From assembly GCF_032598905.1 (NCBI RefSeq), contig NZ_CP122458.1:9325001-9389000 (forward strand): DNA of 64,000 nt, in the 5' to 3' direction. This document shows positions 16,571-24,634 of the stretch, in pieces. The notes below the pieces were generated by a model. That model did not search any database and was not told where the DNA came from. It was given only the letters and a program-made list of their open reading frames with translations. The DNA is from Streptomyces sp. 11x1. Lineage in GTDB: Bacteria; Actinomycetota; Actinomycetes; Streptomycetales; Streptomycetaceae. Both the position numbers and the translations under genes were made by a program. How positions within the stretch are numbered: the first letter of the stretch is position 1; each line of letters opens with the position of its first letter.

Positions 16571-17751
16571 CCGACGCAAGTGACCTCAGGCGCCGCACCG
16601 CCGAGTTGCTGGCCGCGTACCCGCCCGCCACCACCGACCGCCTGGACTTCCTGCGCGCCCGCTTCGACGCCGGCCTCGCCTGGGTGCACTACCCCGAGGG
16701 CCTCGGCGGCCTCGGCGCCCCGCGTTCCCTCCAGGCCGTGGTGGACGCCGACCTGGAGGCGGAGGGCGCCCCCGACAACGACCCCCGCCGTATCGGCATC
16801 GGCCTCGGCATGGCCGCGCCGACGATCCTCGCCTACGGCACGCAGGAGCAGAAGCGGCAGTACCTGCGGCCGCTGTGGACCGGGGAGGAGGTCTGGTGCC
16901 AGCTCTTCAGCGAGCCCGGCGCCGGGTCCGACCTCGCCGCGCTCGGCACCCGGGCCGTCCGCGAGGGCGACGGCGACTGGGTGGTCAACGGGCAGAAGGT
17001 GTGGACGTCCAGCGCCCACGTCGCCCGCTGGGCCATCCTCATCGCCCGCACCGACCCGGACGTGCCCAAGCACCGGGGCATCACCTACTTCATCTGCGAC
17101 ATGACCGACCCCGGCATCGAGGTCAGGCCCCTGCGGCAGGTCACCGGCGAGGCCGAGTTCAACGAGGTGTTCATCACCGACGTCCGCATCCCGGACGCGC
17201 GCCGCCTCGGCGAGATCGGCGACGGCTGGAAGGTCGCGCAGACCACCCTCAACAACGAGCGCGTCGCCATCGGCGGCATGCGGCTGCCCCGCGAGGGCGG
17301 CATGATCGGCCCGGTGGCCAAGACCTGGCGCGAACACCCCGAACTGCGCACCCACGACCTCCACCAGCGGCTGCTCAAGCTCTGGGTCGAGTCCGAGGCC
17401 GCCCGTCTCACGGCCGAACGGCTGCGCCAGCAGCTCGTCGCCGGTCAGCCCGGCCCCGAGGGCGCCGGCATGAAGCTCGCCTTCGCCCGCCTCAACCAGG
17501 AGATCAGCGGCCTGGAGGTCGAACTCCGGGGCGAGGAAGGCCTGTTGTACGACGACTGGACCATGCGCCGCCCCGAGCTGGTCGACTTCGTCGGCCGGGA
17601 CGCCGGCTACCGCTACCTCCGTTCCAAGGGCAACAGCATCGAGGGCGGGACCACCGAGGTCCTGCTGAACATCGTCGCCGAGCGCGTCCTGGGCCTGCCC
17701 GGCGAACCGCGCACCGACAAGGACGTCGCGTGGAAGGACCTGTCCCGATGA
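16567..17751 (+). CDS. Acyl-CoA dehydrogenase, first subunit of a coupled pair
   Basis: A 394-residue enzyme read from the ATG at 16567, which overlaps the upstream stop. It has the N-terminal FAD motif CQLFSEPGAGSDLAALGTRA, VNGQKVWTSSAH and the active-site region GNSIEGGTTEVLLNIVAERV. It resembles FadE-type enzymes of sterol or branched-chain degradation that work with a second, diverged subunit. The next gene overlaps by atga and encodes such a partner, so an alpha2beta2 complex is possible. Confidence 0.9.
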   Translation: MTDASDLRRRTAELLAAYPPATTDRLDFLRARFDAGLAWVHYPEGLGGLGAPRSLQAVVDADLEAEGAPDNDPRRIGIGLGMAAPTILAYGTQEQKRQYLRPLWTGEEVWCQLFSEPGAGSDLAALGTRAVREGDGDWVVNGQKVWTSSAHVARWAILIARTDPDVPKHRGITYFICDMTDPGIEVRPLRQVTGEAEFNEVFITDVRIPDARRLGEIGDGWKVAQTTLNNERVAIGGMRLPREGGMIGPVAKTWREHPELRTHDLHQRLLKLWVESEAARLTAERLRQQLVAGQPGPEGAGMKLAFARLNQEISGLEVELRGEEGLLYDDWTMRRPELVDFVGRDAGYRYLRSKGNSIEGGTTEVLLNIVAERVLGLPGEPRTDKDVAWKDLSR

Positions 17752-18842
17752 CGACACCGAGGGCACAGCCCGACCTCCTGTACTCGGAGGACGAAGAAGC
17801 TCTCCGGGCGGCCGTCCGCGACCTGCTGAGCGACCACTGCGACGCGGCCGGCGTCATCGCCCGCGTCGAGTCGGACGCCCCGCACGACCGTGAACTGTGG
17901 AAGCTGCTCGCCGACGGCATGGGCCTCGCCGGGCTGCTCGTCCCCGAGGAACTCGGCGGACAGGGCGCCACCCACCGTGAAGTCGCCGTCGTCCTGGAGG
18001 AGTTGGGGCGGTCCGTCGCCCCGGTGCCGTACCTCACCAGCGCCGTCGTCGCCACCGAGGCACTGCTCGCCGCCGACGCCCGCGACCTGCTCGGCGAACT
18101 GGCGTCGGGGCGGCGGATCGGCGCCCTGGCGGTCGCCCTGAACGTCTCCGCCGGCAGCGCCTACCAGGTCGTACGGTTCGAGGACGGTGCCCTGCACGGG
18201 CGGCTGACCGGCATCGCGGACGCGGCCGTCGCCGACGTGCTGCTGGTGCCCGCCGACGACGGGGGCCTCTACGCGGTCGACGCCACCGCCGCGACCGTCA
18301 CCCCGCAGGTGTCGCTGGACCTGACCCGGCCGGTGGCCGAGGTGACCCTCGACGGTGCGCCGGGCCGCCTCCTCGGGGACGCCGAGCCCGCCGTGCGCCG
18401 CGCCCTGCGGGCCGGGGCCGGACTCCTCGCCTCCGAGCAACTCGGCCTCGCCGAATGGACGTTGACCGAGACGGTCCGCTACCTCAAGCAACGCAAGCAG
18501 TTCAACCGGCCCGTCGGCGGCTTTCAAGCGCTCAAGCACCGCCTCGCGCAGCTGTGGCTGGAGGTCGTCAACCTGCGGGCCACCGCCCGGAACGCGGCCG
18601 ACCAGCTCGCCACCTCGGGCGACGACGCCGACCTCGCCGTGGCCGTCGCCCAGGCCTTCGCGGCACCCGTCGCCGTCCACGCGGCCGAGGAGGCGCTGCA
18701 ACTGCACGGCGGAATCGGCATGACCTGGGAACACCCGGTCCACCTGTACCTGAAGCGGGCGAAGGCCGACTCGATCGCGTACGGCACCGCGGGCGCCCAC
18801 CGGGCCGCCCTGGCCGAACTGGTCGACCTCCAAGCCCCCTGA
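17748..18842 (+). CDS. Acyl-CoA dehydrogenase, second subunit of a coupled pair
   Basis: A 364-residue paralogue, shorter than usual. The FAD-contacting middle domain is reduced: the SEPGAGSD-type motif seen in the first subunit is missing here. The C-terminal domain is kept (YLKQRKQFNRPVGGFQALKH and LHGGIGMTWEHPVHLYLKRA). Loss of the middle FAD motif fits the partner role known from heteromeric FadE pairs. Its start overlaps the preceding stop and a strong terminator follows. Confidence 0.88.
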   Translation: MTTPRAQPDLLYSEDEEALRAAVRDLLSDHCDAAGVIARVESDAPHDRELWKLLADGMGLAGLLVPEELGGQGATHREVAVVLEELGRSVAPVPYLTSAVVATEALLAADARDLLGELASGRRIGALAVALNVSAGSAYQVVRFEDGALHGRLTGIADAAVADVLLVPADDGGLYAVDATAATVTPQVSLDLTRPVAEVTLDGAPGRLLGDAEPAVRRALRAGAGLLASEQLGLAEWTLTETVRYLKQRKQFNRPVGGFQALKHRLAQLWLEVVNLRATARNAADQLATSGDDADLAVAVAQAFAAPVAVHAAEEALQLHGGIGMTWEHPVHLYLKRAKADSIAYGTAGAHRAALAELVDLQAP

Positions 18843-18861
18843 CGTACAACGGAAGAAGAGC

Positions 18862-18897
18862 GCGGAGAGCCCGCCCCACCTGGGGCGGGCTTCTCCG
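18862..18897 (+). terminator. Rho-independent-type hairpin after the dehydrogenase operon
   Basis: Perfect 10-bp stem agcccgcccc (18868-18877) and ggggcgggct (18882-18891) around acct, extended by cggag/ctccg with one bulged base. No long T tract follows, as is usual in Streptomyces. Confidence 0.8.
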
Positions 18898-19035
18898 TGC
18901 GTTCACCCGCGGCCCGGTGAACGCGGGTGAACGCACGACGGCGGTCCGGCCAACTCCCCGCACGGACCTGCTCATCGGCCCCTTCCAGCTCGCATACTCG
19001 CTGGGTCCGCAACCGGCCCATCCGGGAGGCAGAGC

Positions 19036-19905
19036 ATGGCCCTCACCACCCGCCGCAGAGCCCTCACCACCCTCGGCGCCGCCCTCACGGGCGCCATCGC
19101 CCTGCCCGCCACGAGCGCGCTGGCCGGCGAACAGAAGCACCGGCCACGCCCGTTGTGGCGGGCCCACGCGCACAACGACTACGAGCACCCGCGGCCCCTC
19201 CTCGACGCCCTCGACCACCGCTTCGGCAGCGTCGAGGCCGACATCTTCCTCGTCGGCGACCAACTCCTCGTCGCCCACGACCCCGCGGACCTCGACCCCG
19301 CCCGCACCCTCGAAGCCCTCTACCTGGAGCCGCTCGCCGCACGGGTGCGCGCCAACCGGGGTTCGGTCCACCGGGGGCACCGCAGGCCGCTGCAGCTCCT
19401 CATCGACATCAAGACCGAAGGCTCGTCCACGTACCTCGAAATCGACCGCCATCTGCGGCATTACCGGCACCTGTTCACCACGTACGCGCACGGGCGGGTC
19501 CGTCAGGGCGCGGTCACGGCCGTGATCTCCGGGGACCGGGCCGCCCGGGTGCCCATGGAGGCACAGACGGTGCGGCGTGCCTTCTACGACGGGCGGCTTG
19601 CCGACCTCGTGTCCACGACGCCGGCGCCGGCCTCCTTCATCCCGCTGATCTCCGACAACTGGCTGCTCAACTTCACCTGGCAGGGCGTGGGTCCCTTCCC
19701 GGGAGCCGAACGCGAAAGGCTCCGGCAGATCGTCTCGACGGCGCACGGACGCGGTCAGCGGGTGCGGTTCTGGGCGACGCCCGATCTGGCGGGGCCGGCG
19801 CGGGACGCGCTGTGGGGTGAGTTGCTGGCCGCGGGTGTCGACCACCTCAACACCGATGACCTCGCGGGTCTTGAGGAGTTCCTGGACGCACGCGGGGTGG
19901 CGTAG
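19036..19905 (+). CDS. Secreted PI-PLC/glycerophosphodiesterase-like phosphodiesterase
   Basis: A 289-residue exported enzyme with a Tat-like signal (TTRRRALTTLGAALTG then ATSALAG). The mature protein opens with WRAHAHNDYEHPRPLLDAL, the catalytic His region of the GDPD/PI-PLC TIM barrel. SVEADIFLVGDQLLVAHDP supplies the metal-binding Glu/Asp and the second catalytic His, and LLIDIKTEG is a further conserved strand. The C-terminus has GVDHLNTDDLAGLEEFL. It probably cleaves phosphodiester head groups outside the cell. GGGAGG precedes the ATG. Confidence 0.87.
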   Translation: MALTTRRRALTTLGAALTGAIALPATSALAGEQKHRPRPLWRAHAHNDYEHPRPLLDALDHRFGSVEADIFLVGDQLLVAHDPADLDPARTLEALYLEPLAARVRANRGSVHRGHRRPLQLLIDIKTEGSSTYLEIDRHLRHYRHLFTTYAHGRVRQGAVTAVISGDRAARVPMEAQTVRRAFYDGRLADLVSTTPAPASFIPLISDNWLLNFTWQGVGPFPGAERERLRQIVSTAHGRGQRVRFWATPDLAGPARDALWGELLAAGVDHLNTDDLAGLEEFLDARGVA

Positions 19906-20032
19906 GCGCGACGAACCCCGACGCGGTCGACACCACTCGTTCGGCGGACGGCTCCGCCGCACGGGCTAACCCTCCGGTGCGCCACACTTGCGGCCGAATG
20001 CCGCGAAATGGGCGTGGCGGAGGAGGTTGACG

Positions 20033-20227
20033 ATGGCCGTTTCCATCTCTGTGGTGGTGTTGCTCGGGATCCTGACGGTGGTCTTCATGCGCAATGGTGC
20101 GCTGAAGTTCTCGCACGCAGCGGTCTGTGTGCTGTTGGGGTTCTCCATGGCGGGCACGAGTCTGGCGCCGACCGTCCACAACGGGCTCACGGCCACGGCG
20201 GACATCGTGAGCAGCGTGAAGCCATGA
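20033..20227 (+). CDS. Small two-helix membrane protein
   Basis: A 64-residue protein beginning MAVSISVVVLLGILTVVFMR, with a strong ggaggagg ribosome site. A first membrane helix covers residues 3-19. A second spans about 27-47 (SHAAVCVLLGFSMAGTSL). Similar short proteins are widespread in Streptomyces, but I know of no function. It may be transcribed alone; a dispersed repeat follows its stop. Confidence 0.7.
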   Translation: MAVSISVVVLLGILTVVFMRNGALKFSHAAVCVLLGFSMAGTSLAPTVHNGLTATADIVSSVKP

Positions 20228-20245
20228 GGGTGAGGTGACGCTTTT

Positions 20246-20293
20246 CAGGGGCGCGGGGAACTGCGTGAGCAGCCCACCGGCCCCGCGGCCGAC
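20246..20293 (+). repeat. Dispersed intergenic repeat, copy 6
   Basis: Core ggggcgcggggaactgcgtg followed by agcagcccac and a gcggccgac tail. It lies between the convergent ends of the small membrane protein gene and the phosphodiester glycosidase gene. It is the last copy I could find in the window. Confidence 0.7.
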
Positions 20294-20301
20294 AACGTGC
20301 C

Positions 20302-21528
20302 TCACGCCTTGGTGAACACGCCGATACCGTTCGGGACGGCCCGCTCGGCGCCGTCGCTGGGGTGGTTGCGGACGGTGACCGTCGTCGTCCCCGGGGCGCG
20401 GGCCACGAGCGTGGAGGAGCCGCCGCCGTCCAGGCTGAACGCGTCGACCGCGCCCAGGCCCCGCATCGTGTCGGCGACCTCCGCGATGGTCAGCCCGGTG
20501 CGGTAGGCCGCCGCGCCGTCCAGGGCGAGCAGCAGCAGGCGGCGGCCCCCGTCGGCGACGCCCGCGGCCGTGCGGACCGCCGAGGTCGTGGCGTCGAGGC
20601 CGGGCAGCGGCAGGCCGCCCCGCAGGACCGGGTAGCCGCCGAGCGCGAACGCGTACGGCGTGCCCGTCGAGGAGACGAGGAGGTGCCGTACCTCCACCGC
20701 GTCACCGGGGGCGAGCTTGCGCAGCTGCTGCGCGCCCGCCTCGCGTCCGACCAGGACGGTCGTGCCGGCGGCGATCGCCCCGCTGCCGGGGGTACCCGCC
20801 GTACCGACCACGCGGCCGTCCTCGACCAGCACCTCGTGCGTGTCGGTGCTGCACGGCGCGGCCCGGTCGGTGTCGGTGCCGCAGACCGCGCGCATCCGGG
20901 AGACGCTGCCCCAGTCCGTGGTGAACGCGCCCACGGAGCCGACCGGCAGGGCGTACTGGTTGAGGCCGCGCAGCGAGAGGTCGCCCTCGGCGGTGGTGAC
21001 GGAACCGTCGAGGGCGATGCGGTCGAGGCGGGCCCTACCGTCGGCGGTGACGCCCAGCACGTCCGTGGTGCCGGTGCCCGGCGGCAGGGCCGGACCGAAG
21101 CGCTGGCCCCTCGGCACGGCGGCCTTGAGCGCGTGCCCGGCGGCGATCGCGGGGCCGACCGTCGCCCCGGTGGCGGCGACGCCGGGGTGCTGGGTCTCGG
21201 TGATGTTGAAGAAGTCGCCGTTGACCCCGGCCACGGCACCCGCCGCGGTGGCCAGCCGGGACACGGTCGCGCGCGAGGCCACCTTCCCCGGGTACAGCAG
21301 CCCGACGCCCACCTGGGGATTGCTCAGGTCGACCGTCAGCACATGGGCGTGCGTCACGCCCTTGGCCGCCCGGATGTCGAACTGGCTGTACTGCACGCCC
21401 GGTGCCAGGGCGACGGCCCTGGGCGCGCCGCCGGCCGGTGCCGCCCCCACGAGGGCCGCCCCGGCCAGCACGCTCCACGTCGAGAGAACCGTCAGTACCG
21501 TTCTGAGCCGTCGAGCACGACGTGTCAC
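20302..21528 (-). CDS. Secreted phosphodiester glycosidase (NAGPA) family protein
   Basis: A 408-residue exported protein starting with GTG (VTRRARRLRTVLTVL). A Sec signal runs to about residue 35 (GAAPAGGA). The NAGPA-type domain shows AGVNGDFFNITETQHPGVAA, YPVLRGG and the terminal FSLDGGGSSTLVAR, all diagnostic. In mammals the domain removes GlcNAc from a phosphodiester; bacterial members probably cleave sugar-phosphate diesters of wall polymers or polysaccharides. The stand-alone gene is followed by a repeat. Confidence 0.88.
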   Translation of the reverse strand: MTRRARRLRTVLTVLSTWSVLAGAALVGAAPAGGAPRAVALAPGVQYSQFDIRAAKGVTHAHVLTVDLSNPQVGVGLLYPGKVASRATVSRLATAAGAVAGVNGDFFNITETQHPGVAATGATVGPAIAAGHALKAAVPRGQRFGPALPPGTGTTDVLGVTADGRARLDRIALDGSVTTAEGDLSLRGLNQYALPVGSVGAFTTDWGSVSRMRAVCGTDTDRAAPCSTDTHEVLVEDGRVVGTAGTPGSGAIAAGTTVLVGREAGAQQLRKLAPGDAVEVRHLLVSSTGTPYAFALGGYPVLRGGLPLPGLDATTSAVRTAAGVADGGRRLLLLALDGAAAYRTGLTIAEVADTMRGLGAVDAFSLDGGGSSTLVARAPGTTTVTVRNHPSDGAERAVPNGIGVFTKA

Positions 21529-21585
21529 GGTGCCCCCTGATGCCTCGTCAAATGTCCCAGGACTCAGGGGAAGTGCACCAGACGA

Positions 21586-21960
21586 CTACCGGCCGGGCGG
21601 GGGCTCCGCCTCGACGACGCGGGAACGGATGAGAAAACGCACCCCTTCGGGTGCCTCCAGGGAGAACCCGCTGCCCCGCCCCGGCACCACGTCCACGATG
21701 AGGCGGGTGTGACTCCACACCTCGTACTGGCCGCGGGACATCCAGAACCCCACCGTCTCGTCGACCCCGTCGACGGTCAGCTCCGCGAGGAGGACGTCCG
21801 AGTTTCCCGTACGGAACTCGCCGTCGGGGTAGCACATGGGGGCGCTGCCGTCGCAGCAGCCGCCCGACTGGTGGAACATCAACGGGCCGTGGGCCGCCCG
21901 CAGCCGCCGGACGAGATCGGCGGCCGCGGGGGTCAGCTGTACGCGCGGGACGACATCCAT
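21586..21960 (-). CDS. DUF779 family protein
   Basis: A 124-residue cytoplasmic protein recognised by FHQSGGCCDGSAPMCYPDGE and FWMSRGQYEVWSHTRLIVDV. The clustered cysteines suggest metal or redox chemistry. DUF779 genes normally follow an aldehyde dehydrogenase gene; here the neighbours are a glycosidase and a lyase, so it is an orphan. The function is unknown. Confidence 0.85.
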   Translation of the reverse strand: MDVVPRVQLTPAAADLVRRLRAAHGPLMFHQSGGCCDGSAPMCYPDGEFRTGNSDVLLAELTVDGVDETVGFWMSRGQYEVWSHTRLIVDVVPGRGSGFSLEAPEGVRFLIRSRVVEAEPPPGR

Positions 21961-22006
21961 GCGCGCAGTGAACGCCTCGCCAGGTTGCGAGGACGTTGCG
22001 TGCCCC

Positions 22007-23503
22007 TCAGCTCTGCCGCCCGCCGCCGGAACCGGTGCGGCGGCGCAGCAGGAGGAGGCCGCCCGTCAGGGCCGCGAGGCCGCTCGCGGCCGTCCAGGCC
22101 GGGAAGTCGGAGGTGCCTGTCGCGGCCAGGTCCTCGCCCCGGCCGTTCTGGGCGCCGGCGGAGGGGGAGGCGGACGACGCGCTCGTCTTCGCGCCGGAGC
22201 CGGAGCCGGAGCCTGCGGCCGTGGACGTGGACGTGGACGTGGACGTGGACGGGGGCGCGCTCGCCTCGGCGGCCGTGGCCCGGTCCCGGGTGAACGCCAG
22301 CGTGCCGAAGCCCAGTTGGTCGTAGCCCCCGCTGTTGGGGCCGTAGTCGCCGCCACCGCCCTCGGGGGCCGCCCTGGCCGCCGTCCGGGCGAGGTAGGAG
22401 GCGTCGAGGCCCCGCCGCTTGGTGTAGTGGTTGGCGATCATCGCCCAGATGGGGCGCGTCATGTTCGGGTCGACAGCGGCTGCGTCGGACGCGGTCTCCC
22501 TCCCCGACCACCCGTCGACCGCGCCCTTGGCGCGGGTGTTGGCCGTGTAGGGCACCTCCCCGCCCATGGCCCACTTGGCCACGTACTGGGCGCCCTTGAG
22601 GAAGCGGTTGTCGTCGTAGCCGTACAGGTCGATGCCCTGGTTCCAGGCCATCTCGCAGAAGGTGCCCATCAGGCCGACACCGAGCAGCGCGTGGCCCTGG
22701 TCGCGGCCGGCCTCCAGCCACTCGGCGAGGCCGTCCTCGTGCACGACGGGGATGGCCTTCCTGACGGCGCCGAGACCCTCGCCGTTCTTGAAGTAGTCCA
22801 CGGCGCGGGCCACTTGGGCCTTGTCGTCGCAGAAGATGCCGCCGGCCAGGACACAGGCCATGTTGGCGAGGTCCCAGTTGGGCCAGTAGTTGGTGATCAC
22901 CGCGCCGTTGTGGCGGACCGGGAAGTCGTCGCTGAGCGGGGCGAAGACCTCGCTCAGCATCTCCTGGAAGCGGTCGAGCGCGAAGTCCGGGTGGTCGCGC
23001 ACGAGCTCGGCGGCGTTGGCGAACTGGTAGCCGTACAGACCGGCGGCCAGGAAGCGGTCGGCGTTGCCCGCCAGGGAGGTGAGCTTCGCCGACCAGTCGT
23101 TGAGGATCGCCACGGCGGTGTCGGCGTGGGCGTCCTCGCCGGAGACGTGGTGGCGCAGGCCGTTCTGGTAGGCGGCGTGGATGTCGTTGTAGAGGGTCAC
23201 GTAGTTCTGGCCGGTGCCGCCGCGGACCACGGTCGTCTGCGGGTTGGCCCTCCAGCCGCTCTGCGCGTGCCGGTTGGCGGTCAGCCGGGCGAAGCCCGCC
23301 GTGTACGGCTGGGCGCCCGCCTTCACCTTGGCCGCCATCCGGGCCAGATCCGCTGTGGTGTGGAGCAGACCGGGGTGCGCGAAGCCGCTGCCCGCGGCCG
23401 AGGCGGGCGTCGCCGCCAGGCCCGTGCCGGCCCCCAGGCCCGCCGCACCCGCGGCGATACCGGCGATCTTCAGCGTGCTCCGGCGGCTGATCTCTGCAGT
23501 CAC
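22007..23503 (-). CDS. Wall-anchored alginate-lyase-family protein
   Basis: A 498-residue protein with GTG start. A Tat signal opens it (SRRSTLKIAGIAAGAAGLGA). The catalytic part, about residues 40-400, belongs to the alpha/alpha-barrel alginate lyase superfamily (NYWPNWDLANMACVLAGG; EDGLAEWLEAGRDQGHALLG; WNQGIDLYGYDDNRFL). A Ser/Thr/Gly linker built from 6-base repeats follows. The end is a sorting signal: LAATG, a hydrophobic helix (WTAASGLAALTGGLLLL) and RRR. LAxTG is the class E sortase motif of Streptomyces, so the enzyme should be covalently attached to peptidoglycan. Substrate (alginate or another polyuronide) is unproved. Confidence 0.85.
   Translation of the reverse strand: MTAEISRRSTLKIAGIAAGAAGLGAGTGLAATPASAAGSGFAHPGLLHTTADLARMAAKVKAGAQPYTAGFARLTANRHAQSGWRANPQTTVVRGGTGQNYVTLYNDIHAAYQNGLRHHVSGEDAHADTAVAILNDWSAKLTSLAGNADRFLAAGLYGYQFANAAELVRDHPDFALDRFQEMLSEVFAPLSDDFPVRHNGAVITNYWPNWDLANMACVLAGGIFCDDKAQVARAVDYFKNGEGLGAVRKAIPVVHEDGLAEWLEAGRDQGHALLGVGLMGTFCEMAWNQGIDLYGYDDNRFLKGAQYVAKWAMGGEVPYTANTRAKGAVDGWSGRETASDAAAVDPNMTRPIWAMIANHYTKRRGLDASYLARTAARAAPEGGGGDYGPNSGGYDQLGFGTLAFTRDRATAAEASAPPSTSTSTSTSTAAGSGSGSGAKTSASSASPSAGAQNGRGEDLAATGTSDFPAWTAASGLAALTGGLLLLRRRTGSGGGRQS
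22188..22250. repeat. Hexanucleotide repeats encoding the wall-spanning linker
   Basis: Two adjacent 6-base arrays: ccggag repeated about four times (22191-22213) and gtggac repeated five times (22221-22250). On the coding strand they give alternating SG and ST residues. Unit gain or loss keeps the frame, so linker length could vary between strains. Confidence 0.7.
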
Positions 23504-23656
23504 GTGGGGGTCCTCGGGTCTCGGCTACGGGGCGTGGCTCGCTTGCGTCGGCCCGCGCGAGCGGCTGCGAACAGGAGACGCACCGACCCCCGGGGCGGAT
23601 ATCAGAAACCGGGGCGGTGCGTCCCGCGCCGTACCGAGGGCGTCGTACCCGACGGG

Positions 23657-24200
23657 TCAGGCACCCGGGGTCCAGCCGCCCAGCCAGTCCGCGACCTCCT
23701 GGTCGGCGGCCTTGTCGAGGGTGTAGGTGTAGTACGTCTTCGGGTCGAAGGCCGTGCCGCCGCTCTCGTTGCGCCCCGAGGCGCCGGAGAAGACGTTGCC
23801 GCGCCGGACCAGGGCGGCCGTCGCGTCCTTGGTGACGGGGTTCCGCATGCCCTGGAAGTAGCTGTTCTCCCGGACCATCTTCGTGTTGCCGCGCGCGTTG
23901 TTGCCGTACGAGGAGGCGATCTCCGTGCCGGAGACGTCCTCCGGGAAGCTGTTGTGCAGGTGCGCGTGCGCGTGCGCGACGTTGTCGGTGGAGGGGTTGC
24001 GCTGTTCTGTCTCGCGGAACCAGTCGTGGTGGATCGTCAGGTCGGTGGTGGTGTCGGTGGTCCAACCGATGCCGAAGGTCTTGTTGTTCTGGCTCAGCTT
24101 GTTCCAGGAGACCGTGACGTAGGTGGTGTCCTCGCGGCTGTCGATCAGACCGTCCGCCATGTGCCGCAGATCGTTGTGGTCGATCCAGGCCACGAGCGCC
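23657..24200 (-). pseudogene. Pectate lyase (PL1) remnant, C-terminal part
   Basis: The frame encodes the C-terminal two-thirds of a right-handed beta-helix pectate lyase: AWIDHNDLRHMADGLIDSRE, DTTYVTVSWNKLSQNNKTFG, HHDWFRETEQRNPSTDNVAH. The order WIDH, DGLID, VTVSW, RNPS is typical of PL1. Upstream of about 24200 the frame stays open but the translation no longer resembles a lyase: no signal peptide and no N-terminal coils. The gene appears truncated at its 5' end. It lies upstream of the alginate-lyase-like gene on the same strand. Confidence 0.7.
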
Positions 24201-24634
24201 GTCTTCCTTCTGCGGTGGCGGGGCTTGCCGTGGTTGTCGCTCACGCGTCGCTTCCGTTCCGTGTGGGGGGCGTCAGCCGAGCAGTCGCCGCCGCACAGGA
24301 CGAGGTTGCCGTCGGGCGGCGCGAATTCCGTTCGGAGGAACGGAACTTCCGACCGGAGGCGACCGTGGCCGAGAATCGACCCTCGGGTCGAGAAGGGAAC
24401 GGTGCAATCCGCTCGGGTCGCGACCGTGCCGGCCGTTGACACGTGTGCGCAGGTCAGGGCGGGGCTGTCACAGCAATACATCGATTTCGTTGTTCACTTG
24501 ACTACCGGGCGTCACACGCGATTGGCTCCGCCCAGCGAAAGTCGGCCAGTCATCGCACGTCATCGCGGTGATGACGGCTCTTCAGCTCTCCACAGACGTC
24601 CCACCCCGGTCGCACAGCGAGGTGCCGCGCCCCC
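24201..24634. promoter_or_regulatory. Intergenic region with an inverted repeat before the binding-protein gene
   Basis: A 434-base stretch without a supported gene. It contains a perfect inverted repeat, ttccgttc-ggag-gaacggaa, at 24326-24345, of the size of a repressor site. It could have served the lost pectate lyase promoter or the sugar-binding lipoprotein gene that starts at 24635. The 24470-24560 part is less GC-rich and may hold that gene's promoter. Confidence 0.45.
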
